Shown: positions 11,704-22,840, numbered from the stretch's first letter. The stretch is DNA of 64,000 nt from Lineus longissimus (GCF_910592395.1 NC_088313.1:7752501-7816500); one strand, 5' to 3'. Translations and numbers: made by a program. Notes: generated from the sequence alone by a model not told the origin.

Positions 11704-13429
11704 GTTTGCAAGAGCCACGTTGATGCCTGTATACCAGACAACCATAACAAAGACCCGGCGCCCTAATGAAAGCGTAACGTTCCTTCAAAGTTAGTTTCGC
11801 CAACTCATCACAACTGTCCATGGCATGGTTGCTGCCCTTACAAAAAATGCAGGGCCTTGAAAAGGCGAGTCTCTTGTTCTGATTAGCTGTCATTGTCTGT
11901 TTAGGTTTACTTTGCGCGGAACCGGATTGTGAACTAACCGCAGTTTCAGCCACAGCGGCACTAGTAAGAGCTTTATGATCATGCTTCCTAGAACTTGGCT
12001 TTTTCGCGGTATGTTTGGCGTCTGATTGAATCGAATGCATCACATCGCGACCATACGTTGGATCAATGGCCTTTTTGGCCTCCTTGCGAACGAACATCAC
12101 AAATTGACCAAAAGTCACATGCTTGTTTCTGTCCTTTGTTTCGTACACAATGTTGCGCCACTTATCGTGCAGATGAAAGGGTAACTTATAAACTAACAGT
12201 GTGATGTTTTCAGAATAGTTCAACACCTCCGCACCACGAACATTTTCTACGGCATATAGACATTCACGAAGAAATATTGCGTAATCGTCAAGCCCTCTTG
12301 GATTGTCCGCTCGAATGCTCGGCCAAGCTAGTGCCCTTTTTACGTACGCCTGATATACAACATCAGTCTCGCCATATCTATCTTCGAACTCCTCGGACAC
12401 CGCTATATACCCCAGTTTAGCGTCAAGGTTGGAATACCCCCTCACGATTCGGTGGGCTTCACCTGTTGTATATTGCGACAAATAGTTCATTCTCTCTTCG
12501 TATGAATCCGTGTAGGTACTTATCCTGGCATTGAACTGTCTAATGAATTGCGTGTACTCCATAGGGTTTCCACTAAACTTGTTTAGCTCTGAGGTTGGCC
12601 TTTTTAACTGCCTCGCTATAGCTAGCAAACCACTGTTATCTTCTTGGGCAACCTGATCATCAGATGGGTGAGGACGCGCCAGGCTTGGCATCTTACTGTC
12701 TGTGGCCTTAACGTTCCGAGGTTTAAAGTCAGGTTCCTTGTTTCTATGAACGGGGACGTCCCGTGGTGGCAACACAGGGTTTTTAGCAGAATATCGAGCG
12801 TGCAGATCCGTGGCTGGCAAATTGGGATTAAGAGTCCCTGCGAGAGTGGGGGTACGCTTACGGTCTGCAGCATCCTTGGAAAGAACAGGAACCATCTCTT
12901 TTACGTGTGTACTCTCCGGTGTATCCGCAGAACTGGTACTGGTACTGCTTTCCTGTTCGAATTCTTCAAGAACTTTTGCCTTTGCGTCACATACGGCTAT
13001 CTCAGTCTTGATGTTGAATTCTTCAACCTCCATATCAAAGTCTAAACGTTTTCGCTCCAAAGATCTCTTCTTGTCAAGGGTAGCAATTCTAGCCATCAGC
13101 TCGGCCCTTTTCGTAGCCTCCTGCATCCTGGATTGGCTGGCATCTGACTTTCTGGAACGCTCACTCTTGGATCTGACAACTGACCGTGGTTTGGGAATAT
13201 TGTGTGCTAGCAACCACCTTTCAACCTGGTCCTTACACTTGGTGAATGTTTCATTGTGAACCAGAAAATAATGCGCAGTGTCTTCTATCAGATCGTCTGG
13301 AGTTAACATGGCCTGATATTCCTGGTTAAACTGCAGAAACTCCTCATAGCTCGATAACCAAACAGAATACTCCTTCCTTACAACCTCCACTGGCACATCC
13401 GCAACTAACACATGTTCGTTTAACTTCAC
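11704..13429 (-). CDS. BEL-1 gag (N-terminal part of gag-pol)
   Basis: The 575-residue frame starts at Met 13429, about 300 bp inside the 5' LTR, and stays open to the Helentron junction. The first half is rich in Arg/Lys/Glu and Ser and probably coiled (residues 85-170). The middle part (LKRPTSELNKFSGNPMEY onward) is the conserved BEL/Pao capsid-like region. The end carries zinc knuckles CIFCKGSNHAMDSC and CYGCLVYRHQRGSC. In BEL elements gag continues straight into protease and RT, and here the continuation lies at 9978 and below. The current frame ends two codons into the inserted element. Confidence 0.88.
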
Positions 13430-13678
13430 AGTGACGATCCTTAATATACGACACGAATCACGCCGACGTTTTTTCCTAACGTCTAAATATTCGCTAATCC
13501 TTTAGCCGTTGGTTTGCGGTCCCTCGTCGACCTCCACATTCCTCCTGCAGCTCCCTCTGGCTGCTCCTCAGGTTCCGTCATAACAATGTTGAAGAAGTGC
13601 TCGAAAGTAGAAGTGATCGGAAGAAGAAGTGCGTAAATCCTCGAAAATCAACGTAAGGTAGAAGGACAGGAACTGAAT

Positions 13679-13710
13679 CTTGAAACTTGAAACTTGAAAC
13701 TTGAAACTTG
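13679..13710 (+). repeat. short tandem repeat, 7-bp unit CTTGAAA
   Basis: Four and a half copies of CTTGAAA lie just inside the 5' LTR of BEL-1, in the leader between the expected primer site and gag. Confidence 0.85.
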
Positions 13711-14764
13711 TAACGCTTGTAAATGATGTGGGAGCGGTCAGAGAAAAAACTCTAAGTCGTAGATTCGGCAGCAGTAGCAGCAGATTTACTGTAAATAAGG
13801 AAAAGCACAAATAAACACAAGTACAAATAATTGACAAAGAATGCAAATCACAAGATGATAACAAGATCTAAATCACAGGATAATCAGAAAGGGGACCAGA
13901 GACCAGAGACAATTATATAGTAAACACTTTCTTGTTTAGATATAAAAGGTGTAAAAGATATAAAGGGTACCAGAGAAGGTTATGCACAAGCCGGAGAAAA
14001 TCTCGTGAACATAAAACAGAAAATCCAAATTTAAATGAAGTTTGAGACCAGAGACAAGATAAGGACACAGCGTCCCCTGGCCGGTTTTACAGTATCATAC
14101 AGGACACAAATTCCCCACCACATGTAAACAAAAACATCACCTGACTAAACTATTAGATCAGGGAGACACAATTTAAATAACAAAGAAGGACAGTCCTTCA
14201 GGGCTCACCCCAGTTGACCTTTAAAGCAATATTACATAATACAACATGGTGTGGGCCTACACACAACTGAAAATGCTGGTGAGGACAACATGCAAGAGAG
14301 GCACTGAATAAATCCTTCCTAACCAAACTAAATACAGTACAAAATATGATTCAAATGGCCTAAATAGCTTCTATTCATATTGTGCAAACTTACCAAGCGT
14401 TAGAGGGCTAAAAATGACTGCTCCTCACAGAAATAAAGACATAGTAAGAAAGATAAATCTAGAAAAGGACTTGAAATGTTGAACTAAAAACAGAATAGAA
14501 GGCAGAAAGGGGTCTTCCCAACCAAAAACAAGGACTAAAGTGACCTGGGCCCATATTCATAAACGTACTTAAGTCAAAGTATGATACCTATCTACCTACT
14601 TAAGTCAAGTATCATGCTCAAGTGGAATTCAATATGCTACTTACCCAAAGCATGATACTCAATTTCCTACTTATATATAAGACACCTCATGGGGTGTCCT
14701 AAGTCAAAGTATATTGGTTGTGTAGAGTTAACTTCGTTCATTTGTGGACGAGACATTGACGAGG

Positions 14765-15809
14765 ATGGCAGTATTTATGCTCGCAGCGCAAGACGAAATG
14801 GCAAGGCGGCGTGCAATGCGTCGGGAGAGGGTCTTTAGAGATCGAGTTCACCCATTGGAAGTTTATAATGACTTGGAATTATACCAACGGTACAGATTGG
14901 ATCGGCAGACTATTTTGGAGTTGGTAGATGCAATCGGTGAGGAACTTGATCCGACAACACTGCGGCACTGCTCTCCCAAGGGAACTTAAAGTGCTTGCAG
15001 CTCTTCGGTTCTAGGCATCGGGGTCTTTTCAGCAAGTTACTGGCGATACTATTCACGTCTCACAGCCTACCCTGTGTCGGGTTATCTCTCAGGTAACTCA
15101 TGCCTTGCTTCCTCTTCTACCTCGAGTTATCAAATTCCCAAGTGCTCAAGACATTCCGACCGTTGTGCAAGAGTTTCATCAAATTGGAAACTTTCCAGGT
15201 GTTATGGGGGTCATCGACGGGACTCATGTTTGGATTTTAGGGCCATCACAATACGAATGGCGATACGTCAACCGGAAAAACTATTACTCAATTAATACCC
15301 AAGTTGTCATGGACGCTCGATGTCGATTCATCAATGTTGTTGCCAGGTGGCCGGGAAGCACCCACGACTCAGTTATCCTCAGAGAAAGTGGAGTTTCAAC
15401 AATTTTTGAGCATCGAGATGGCGATGAAGTGCTTTTAGGCGACAGTGGTTACCCGGTGAGGCCATGGTTGATGACCCCCTTCCTTAACCCGAACACTGCT
15501 CAGCAACGCCTATACAATCGCGCTCATAAAGCAACGAGATGCTTAGTTGAAAGAGGGATTGGGCAGTGGAAGAGATGCTTCCATTGCCTGCATGGGCAGC
15601 TGCGATATTCACCAAAGAAATCATGTGAGATAATTACGGCATGTGCAATTCTACACAATATTGCCATCAACCGAGGTTTGCCTGATTTTCATGAGGAGCC
15701 GATAGAATATCGTCCACAACCAGATAATGATGTAGACAATGTCGTAGTCTTACCGGACAGGCACAATGGGGCTGCCCGAAGAAATCAACTAGTCAACCAA
15801 CACTTCTGA
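14765..15809 (+). pseudogene. Harbinger-1 DDE transposase, broken by one frameshift and one stop
   Basis: The first frame (Met at 14765 to about 14970) encodes the helical N-terminal part. The second (about 14970-15809) carries the catalytic domain, with the first Asp in MGVIDGTHVW, the second in STHDSVIL, the DSGYP motif, and Glu in RGIGQWKR. Between them the coding sense shifts by one base near 14970 and then meets a single in-frame TAG near 15012, where relatives usually have an aromatic residue. Everything else is open, so this is a recently inactivated copy of about 350 residues. It would act in the nucleus together with the Myb-like partner. Confidence 0.9.
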
Positions 15810-15880
15810 TAGGCGTAAGTACAAACAAATTAAAACATGAGATATATGCTTCATGGATGCCATTTAAGACGAAGTTTTAT

Positions 15881-16885
15881 TCAAAGAGTTGTCAGAGAGT
15901 AATCACATGGTTCTTCATCGGTTGTATACTGGTTGTCAGCAGATAGTTTTTGCTTCTTAAGTTGAAGAACTTCCATTTCCAAAGTAAGCTTAGCTTTTTC
16001 TAGTTGAAGTTTTTGTATCTCCAATGTCGCTCTTGACCTTTCAGCACACAACAACTCTTTCTGCATCGTGATGATATCATCATTAGTGGCCTTTCGCTTC
16101 TTTGTTTCAGCTACACCAGTATCCTCATCTGACATAGCAGGGCAAGGATTGGGTATTGCTGCAGCGGCTGATGGTTTTCTCGTTGAGAGGATAGCAGTGT
16201 AAGATGGGGTCTTCCTGGTAGGCGTACTGCAACAAAAACATTTTTGATAGTATCGGCGTATCACTAGCAAAACTATATTTTGCTTGCACGTGGTTATGCT
16301 ATAATAAGCGTGAACTTACCCAGGCTTGCTGCTTTGAATTCGTGATGGCATGCTTTGCGGAATATCTTGTGTTTTCTTCGCCTGTGAACTATCAATGCCA
16401 CCTTCAATACCATGAACAGTTGGGTCGTCTTCACCGATAATCGATGCTACTTTCTGCGAGACCAAGGACGGCTCAACTGGTGGTGGACCTCCTCCTGTCA
16501 GTGAAAAAAAGAATTTTTGATAGCTGTGTTGTCGAATGTAAAGGCTAACGAATAGCAATATCGAACATGCCAAAGAGGAATTAAAATTGAAATTGAAATC
16601 GCACTTGCCTGTTTTCGCCAATTCTTTCTTGTAATCCCTGTACTCATCTTTCATTTTGGAGCATAAGTTCTGCCACTTCTTGAGGAAGTCGGCATCGGAA
16701 CGGATGACGGATGGATTTCTACGATTCATGGCTTTGGTAATCCTAATCCAAGCGTCATGTTTCTTTTTCGTCGATAAGATGGCGCTAAATTTACCCGTTA
16801 TGACAGCAAATTCTTTTTCATATTCTTCACAAAGACGAAACTTTTCCGTCTCTGAGAAATTCGGCTTCCTCTTACTCTTGTCCAT
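15881..16885 (-). CDS. Harbinger-1 Myb/SANT-like DNA-binding protein, 3 exons, intact
   Basis: Exon 1 is 16885-16609, exon 2 16494-16320, exon 3 16226-15881. The first intron has a GC donor (CAG/GCAAGT) and a normal AG acceptor. Using the nearby GT instead would break the frame. The second intron is GT-AG. The joined frame is 265 residues with no stop. Residues about 1-90 are a Myb/SANT (trihelix-like) domain (FSETEKFRLCEEYEKEF, AWIRITKAMN, LKKWQNLCSKMKDEY). A Gly/Pro-rich linker follows, then a C-terminal coiled coil rich in Leu, Glu and Lys. In this superfamily such proteins bind the transposon ends and bring the transposase into the nucleus. Confidence 0.88.
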
Positions 16886-17588
16886 ATCGAAGTGAATGCA
16901 GGCGCATCCGTAGGCCCTCGTCTAGGCCTATACAATTTACACGACCAATTAAGTTATGCATTTATGATTGTATAATCCAATAACTTAGCTTAAAATATCC
17001 CGTAACGTCCTCATGGCACACGGCCATACCACAGAAACCACCAAAATAATCCCTGAAATGTGATTACTGGCCTGGTTAAAATTCCTTAGGCATGATGCCT
17101 ACATATAGGGATCATACTCAGCCAGGTATGATACTTAAGGTCATTTATGAATAGCAACATAAGTATCATACCTGGCTTAGTGTGACACTTAGAGTTTAAG
17201 TACACCTAATGTAGGAAGTTTTATGAATACGGGCCCTGGAATCCAGAGATGGGACAGGGAACCAGTTTAGGGTTCCATGTCCCTTACAAAGTGCTGAAGT
17301 GTGGGAAATTTAAACTGAAAATGTAAAATGGCCATTACACTCATTAATACTAAATTAGAACGGAGTGACCTGAATAGAAAATAGAAGCTTATCTCTTATT
17401 GGCCATTCAAATAGGGTCACCATGGAGCCAGCCAATAAGAAATTACGATACATTAAAGTTGGAGTAGCTTTTAGTCGGCTTGCCGGAGTTTTGCACTGTT
17501 GGAATGGAGCCGAGTAATGGCGGCTCCTGGGAGAACAGCGTAAGTTTTTTGCGCCGACCAGCGGTGGCTAGCGCATGTAAAGAGTTAA

Positions 17589-18256
17589 AGGTAACAGCTG
17601 AACAAGACTTAGAGCTGGAGTTCACAAAAATTGCTAAATTTTTAATATTGATATGTTTACTGCTGATTTGGGTAGGAGAGGGTTGTAAATGATAAAATAT
17701 GATAAAACAAAGAGATTTGGTGTGATTTAAAAAAAAAAGGAGAGTTTGAGGGGCAAAAATGGCTAAAATATGATCACATAATCCATACCAGAGAAATTCA
17801 CACTTAACTCACTTGGATGCAAATGATGTATTGGCATCTTGTAACTAAAGCATGAAACTAGCATCATACCAAATTTGGTGTCAATTAATTGAGAGGAAGG
17901 GGTTGATAATGACCCCAATCAATAAAGGGGGTAGGATTTTTATTGCATTTTCCCAATTTATTTGAGTTAAAAAGAATTCGAACGGTTGAATTTGCATACA
18001 AAACAGTTTCATTTGTAGAAAAGAACACTATTTATCACTTTACACCAATAAAATACCATTTGGGGTGAATCCTTAGTAAAAAACCAGAAAAGGGGTTAAA
18101 ATAGTGACAATAAAGTGTCAAACTGTCCTTAGCTCCAGAGGCTTAAAAAGCACATAAAATAATTTGGAATTGAAAATAAAGGTATGTGTTATGTAGTACT
18201 AGCAATTCCCTACCATTAGCGAACCATTATTTTCGTTTAATGGTGACTGGTGAGGC
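17589..18256. other. intergenic, no gene seen
   Basis: AT-rich DNA between the two TTAA-flanked elements. No open frame, repeat or RNA gene that I can support. Confidence 0.6.
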
Positions 18257-18400
18257 TTAACACCTTGGGTGCTGAGCGTTTTTCCTAATTTTCGCCCGTT
18301 TGCTAAGGTTACGCCACTTTTTACCGTTTTTCAAAGAATTAATAAAAATAGAAATAATAAAGATATCTACCTGAAACTTTCTGTGTTGTTTCTTCTGTCC

Positions 18401-18531
18401 TTAGTCGTAATCATAGTATTGTCTGTTTGAGTGGTAGGCCTCAAAGCATTTTCCCTTGTGTAGTGGAACTTGGCATTTTTAGCTCACCTCTTAGCAGAGG
18501 TGAGCTTATCCCATACCGTGGCGTCCGTCGT

Positions 18532-18584
<53 letters not shown>

Positions 18585-19750
18585 CGTCGTCCGTTAGCAG
18601 GGCACGTTTCGTAACTGTTAGAGCTATTGAGTTGAAACTTAGTAGACATGTACCCTTATGTAATGACACCTTGGAGACCAAGTTTCGGTCCGATTCGTTT
18701 CATGGTTTGGCCACCAGGGGGCCAAACGTTAAAAGTGAAAATATGCAATATCTCCCTTAATAGTAGTCGGGAAATTTTGAAAAAAATATGGTAGGTACTT
18801 CTAGCAAAGGTGCATCATATATCCTCCGGGTTTTTGATTTGACCTCCTTTTCAAGGTCACAGAGGTCAAATGGTGTAAATTGGCCGTTAGGATGTAACGA
18901 TGGCACGTTTCTAAACTGCAATGACTATTGATACCAAATTTGGTACACATTTACCCCTTAGTCAGGTGATCTCAGGGACCGAAGTTTGGTCCAATATGAT
19001 TCACCACTTGACCACCAGGGGGCAAAATCCAAAAACCTTAAAAATGTGATTATTCCTTAACTTCTTGCCCGATTGCCACCAATTTGATATCATGGGTACA
19101 TCTAACCACCATACAGTATATGTCACACAGGTTTTTAATTTGACCTTCTTGTCAAGGTCACAGAGGTCAAATGGCGTAAATTCGCCGTCAGGCCGTAACT
19201 ATGGCACGTTTCTTAACTGCAATGACTATTGATCACAAATTAAGTACACATGTACCCCTTGGTCAGGTGATCTCAGGTACCGAAGTTTGGTGCAATCTGA
19301 TTTGCCGTTTGGCCTCCAGGGAGGGGGCCAAATCCTAAATTCTTCAAAATGCCATTATTCCTAGTAATGACTTGCCCGATTGGCACCAATTTTATATCAT
19401 AGGTACATCTAATTCTAACAACCATTCAATGTGTCACCCGGGTCTTCTTTGATTTGACCTACTTTTCAAGGTCACAGAGGTCGAATGTACTGTAAATTGG
19501 CCATTTTGGGGAAATTGTAATTGCTTGGACCTACATCAAACCTAACACTACGTGACACAATACCATGCTCTTTATCCATCTTTCCTCCACATGAGGTGAG
19601 CACAATGGCCCTGGCCATTTCATTTGGCAAAATATCGAGTTTCTTTGCGTTCCCCATTGTATTCAATTCTACAGATCACATGGATCGTCTGCGGGGCTAA
19701 AAATAACTCCAGCCTATTGTGTGATCTCGGTGGAACCGTAGCAGATGACA
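18401..19750 (-). pseudogene. piggyBac transposase C-terminal Cys-rich domain, split
   Basis: On the minus strand from about 19750 the frame reads through HVICRIEY and GERKETRYF up to the Helentron junction. On the other side it continues with CQVPLHKGKCFEAYHS to a stop at 18401. The pattern C..C...G.RKETRY.C...PL....CF..YH is the zinc-binding tail of piggyBac transposases, which binds the transposon ends. The catalytic domain is missing. The exact join around the inserted element is uncertain by one base. Confidence 0.72.
18476..19624 (-). mobile_element. Helentron-like (HINE-type) element A2
   Basis: 1149 bp, the same ends, hairpin, (TCG)n tract and 300-bp monomers as A1 and A3, without the foreign insert of A1. 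It is directly flanked by TGGCA on both sides (18471-18475 and 19625-19629), which may be a target duplication or chance. It lies in the coding part of a piggyBac transposase and is co-oriented with it. Confidence 0.6.
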
Positions 19751-20220
19751 TAGTGGAGGGGAGATTGCTTTCGTCATCACTGGGCGGGAGATTTGAATCT
19801 TGGCGGAGATCTCTGTCATTTAGCGCCCAAGCGTATACGTGATGGGGTCGCGGAGATCCCCGTCATATAGCACCGAAGGTGTTAATATCAGATCTTAAAA
19901 CCAGTGCTAAAGACCTACAATGTTTACATAGTAAAGTGGGCGTGGTCAACTACGTTTACGCGACGATAAAAACAGGTACGAAAATGCGCGTTTTGTATTA
20001 GACAAACCATGATTTTTACTTCTGATCTGAAGGTATGTAACTGTTTGAGACTCTAGTCAAGTTTAATAGCAGATTGGTGCTAAATTTCATTCATGTTATG
20101 TCGTGTTTATAATAGTTTGGAGAGAAAATAGTGAGAAAATACAGCGCTGACATCTGGTGGCAGAAGATGAAAATAGATTTGAGACTGGAAACTACTGGTT
20201 TTGGTATTGCCCAAAGACAG

Positions 20221-20448
20221 TGGTCACTATTAAAGACTGTCTCGTCCTGTCACAACCAAGCCAGTGATTGTCCCCTCCTGTTGAGACAAACTCTATAGAT
20301 CACCCTGAGGTCACGAAGACCAATCAGACTGACACTCGTGGCCACTAAGACCGTCTCGTCCTGTCACAACCAAGCCAATGATTGTCTCCTCCTGTTGAGA
20401 CAAACTCTATAGATCATTCTGAGGTCATGAAGACCAATCAGACTGACA
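20221..20448 (+). repeat. two-copy tandem repeat, period 114 bp
   Basis: TCTCGTCCTGTCACAACCAA occurs at about 20240 and 20354, and the flanking sequence of each copy aligns over about 114 bp with a few substitutions. A partial third start (AGTGGTCACGACCAC) follows. Each unit contains GTTGAGACAAACTCTATAG and CAATCAGACTGACAC. Confidence 0.85.
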
Positions 20449-21679
20449 CAGTGGTCACGACCACAGGCCTAAGATAATATAATTCGAGGAGAAAACACTT
20501 TATAGCAACATTTAAACTTTATTTCTGCAAATCTTAACTAATACTGCACTTGCACAATGAACAAGGGGTGAGAACATTTACAGAGCACTTAAAAGGCTTG
20601 ATTTGTTACATAAAATGCATTTGAAATTTAAAAACGAATTGATAATGAATTTAACATTCAAACTAATTGAATAAGCATTGAACATATTTTACAGTGCTGG
20701 GATATCAACTGATATAAATTTTTTGTGGCTATAAAGCAATTGAGATCTCACATCATAATGAACACAGAAGCGGAACCTTGCACAACAAGAACAAGTCAAC
20801 ATCATAACAAAATATTCAAAATACATGTTTATCGAACTCGTATTTACAAAGTACCGTACCAAAGAAAGAAACTCTAGTGCCTTTTATGCCATTATCATAA
20901 AGGCCACACAAAAAATTCAGTTTTATCAAAATGTCTTGTATTTAATGCTAAACTATAAAACATGAATCAGCTTATCCCTCTTACAAAACCAAAATTTTTA
21001 TAACTTTCAACTCCACCAAAACAAGTGTCACACAAAAAACAACACACTTTTAAAATGGCTAGTACAGGGTATACTCTGACCTTAGACATTCAAAAGGAAG
21101 AGTTACTCTTACCCTTTCCTAAGACAGTGAGATCATTAATATGATCATTATTAAGATTGAATGAGTTTTCATTGTATTATTATATTTATTATGCAAATGA
21201 TCATAAAATACCACTTACACAAATTTAATGCTGTCCACCATATAATTGAGATGCATCTAACTTCTCTGTGCTATTATGGATAGAAAACCAGGTTATGGGT
21301 TTGTAAACCCATAAGATATAATTGCAAAGCAAAAATATCTTATAAATCACTCTGTTGCTACATCCTCTACGAATTAGTGCAAGCAGGTTTTTGGCCCTGT
21401 TAAAAACATTGACTGCTGTGCAAGCCGTGGAGGATCCCCATAGTTGCCTATCAAACAGAAAGAGTCACTTAACATGAACATACAACAGTTACTCCTACTA
21501 CATGACTTCCAACAATACACCCATATTACAGTGAGCCTTTTAAAAAGTGTGTAGTTTTTTTGTGAGACACCATGTTGTACGCGAATGTCCTGAAACTTAT
21601 TATATACTTATGTAACTTTTCACACAACATCTGAATTTTGTACAATCTAATCATTACAACCGGTACCAATTTATACACC

Positions 21680-21767
21680 TGGGTTTTGTGGTTCTGGCCA
21701 GAGTCGAACCCACGACCTTTCGGTTATGGCCCCGGCCCTCTAACCATTACTCCGCTGATCCCCTACA
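21680..21767 (-). repeat. tRNA-derived SINE head (5' part)
   Basis: On the minus strand the sequence has a polymerase III B box (GGTTCGACTC, 21701-21710) and, at proper spacing upstream, an A-box-like TGGTTAGAGGG (21735-21745). The would-be anticodon stem does not pair, so it is not a working tRNA gene. Downstream is a TATAAATTGGTACC-type stretch resembling the body of some invertebrate SINEs. Confidence 0.55.
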
Positions 21768-22690
21768 TATTGCCCATTGTGATCCCAAGACACAGATCTA
21801 AGATCATTGCCATGTGATACCTTGACGAATATTAAGAATTTTTGTTCAAAAAATGATAACTTTACCCTGTATACCATTCTCCAATTTAGTCCAAGTCCAT
21901 GCACGACCTAGTTTTACTTAGAATATAAAAACACACCTTAACCTATACATGTAGCAGCTAACATTACTATTGACTACTGGTGAAGCCGTGTAATAAAGTG
22001 ACACACAAGATTAAACTGATCCAAGGGAAATAATAAAAAATAATAAATGCAGAAAATCAGACCAATATCTCACTTTCATGACAATGCATATTGACATCCC
22101 TAAACGACTATCTAAAGTCATTTCATCACCATTTACATATTTATGTATGACATGGTCTTTCATTGAAGTATGCCATGAAGCATATCAAATAACAATGAAA
22201 TTTCAAGTAGAGTAAAATGCTGCAATGAGACTTCACCAAATATTAATCATTAAAGAAGGATCACATGTTTTATCGCCATGACAATGATCTTAGGTTAGTG
22301 ATGTGCGATCAGCACCAATATTGTACGTACATAGTACCATAATAGTGATAACACTAGAGGGAAGGACTTTACAGAATGTACATTTTGTTTCTAACACGAC
22401 TTTCAACCATATGTGACCCACACTGGCTAAAGGTTCCACTAGGATTAATGGAGAAAAGTAATCTACTCAGATTTAGCAAAAGGTAGACAATAGTGAAATA
22501 AATGGAAGAGACAGGGGCCACTGTGCTCACCAATCCATGTATAGCAGAAGAAATGGACATACTAAGTATGGTTCACTAAGTATACAGCGCAACATGCTAA
22601 AAGGCAACTAACGCTAGGTCACCTGAACCTAATTTATAATCAACGTACAGATGCTGAATAATAGTTTCAAAACACCAAATTAAAAGACTG

Positions 22691-22824
22691 TTTAGCATCT
22701 TCGCTAATCATAACTCAGGAAATCGAATGTAGCAACACATGAAACGAATGATTTTATTTCCGAGCTCTCACTACACAATGGCTGCCCACTCGGCATACTT
22801 CGTCTCGCTCATCGGTATACCACA
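22691..22824 (-). repeat. 3' LTR of the Mag-type element
   Basis: 134 bp, one mismatch to the LTR at 27492-27625. The outer edge is the target duplication and the inner edge the polypurine tract. Confidence 0.95.
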
Positions 22825-22840
22825 TCTCCTCCCCCTTAAG
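22825..22840 (-). other. polypurine tract of the Mag-type element
   Basis: The minus strand reads AAGGGGGAGGAGA immediately before the 3' LTR, the expected plus-strand primer of reverse transcription. Confidence 0.9.

Larger units (their letters stand above)
14548..17235 (+). mobile_element. PIF/Harbinger DNA transposon (Harbinger-1), 2688 bp
   Basis: Inverted ends GGCCCATATTCATAAA (14548) and, reading inward from 17235, GGCCCGTATTCATAAA, flanked by CTG at 14545-14547 and 17236-17238. The uninterrupted target is visible in the other BEL-1 LTR, which has CTG once (near 4934), so the 3-bp duplication is certain. Inside are a DDE transposase on the plus strand and a Myb/SANT-like gene on the minus strand, the usual two-gene content of the superfamily. 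The subterminal regions carry many AAGTATCATAC-type repeats in both orientations, probably binding sites. Confidence 0.95.
4111..17339 (-). mobile_element. BEL/Pao retrotransposon BEL-1, full length with two insertions
   Basis: Two LTRs (4111-5032 and 13727-17339, the second carrying a 2.69-kb insertion) start TGTGGGAGCG and end GGCCATTACA on the plus strand. The element is flanked by the 5-bp duplication CTCAT at 4106-4110 and 17340-17344. Internal DNA is 5033-13726, coding on the minus strand: leader, gag, protease, RT, RNase H, integrase. The 838 bases at 5033-5870, next to the 3' LTR, hold no credible gene. The LTRs differ at about 7 of 922 positions by eye, so the insertion is young on an evolutionary scale. 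Pol carries stops and a frameshift, and gag-pol is split by a Helentron-like element. Confidence 0.93.
13727..17339 (-). repeat. 5' LTR of BEL-1 (minus-strand sense), split by Harbinger-1
   Basis: Sequence 13727-14547 and 17236-17339 together reproduce the 922-bp LTR at 4111-5032 with about seven single-base differences. The interruption is exactly the Harbinger element plus its 3-bp duplication. Confidence 0.92.
3460..17584 (-). mobile_element. piggyBac-like DNA transposon (piggyBac-1), non-autonomous, containing BEL-1
   Basis: The ends are inverted repeats: CTCTTTACATACGCTAGAC at 3460 and, reading inward from 17584, CTCTTTACATGCGCTAGCC. They are directly flanked by TTAA at 3456-3459 and 17585-17588, the target duplication of piggyBac elements. 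Removing the BEL insertion leaves about 890 bp of element. The left arm has subterminal GACGC-rich repeats (about 3490-3580) and a short acidic reading frame like the start of a piggyBac transposase. No catalytic domain remains. Whether it belongs strictly to piggyBac or to another TTAA-targeting group is inferred from the TTAA site and the acidic frame. Confidence 0.7.
18261..19881 (-). mobile_element. piggyBac-like element (piggyBac-2), deleted, containing Helentron-like A2
   Basis: Ends CACCTTGGGTGCT (18261) and, inward from 19881, CACCTTCGGTGCT, flanked by TTAA at 18257-18260 and 19882-19885. A direct repeat of the type GGAGATCYCYGTCAT occurs twice near the right end (about 19804 and 19852). 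Without the Helentron copy it is only about 470 bp. It keeps the last part of a piggyBac transposase on the minus strand, so it is an internally deleted derivative. Confidence 0.78.
19886..22690. other. non-coding interval with repeats
   Basis: 2.8 kb without a credible gene. It holds the 114-bp tandem duplication and the SINE head listed separately; the rest is AT-rich and unremarkable. Confidence 0.6.

Noticed and set aside
12644-13259. Plus-strand frames of 133 and 149 aa
   Set aside because: Antisense of BEL-1 gag.
14744-14764. Transposase start at 14744
   Set aside because: That codon is GTG; the first ATG in frame is at 14765.
16495-16608. Continuous 189-aa Myb-like frame without an intron
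   Set aside because: The stretch between is low-complexity and hydrophobic; splicing from the GC donor to the CTGACAG acceptor joins the two well-composed parts in frame and also fits the third exon.
21690-21770. tRNA gene on the minus strand
   Set aside because: A and B boxes are present, but the anticodon stem does not pair and there is no clean acceptor stem; a SINE head fits better.
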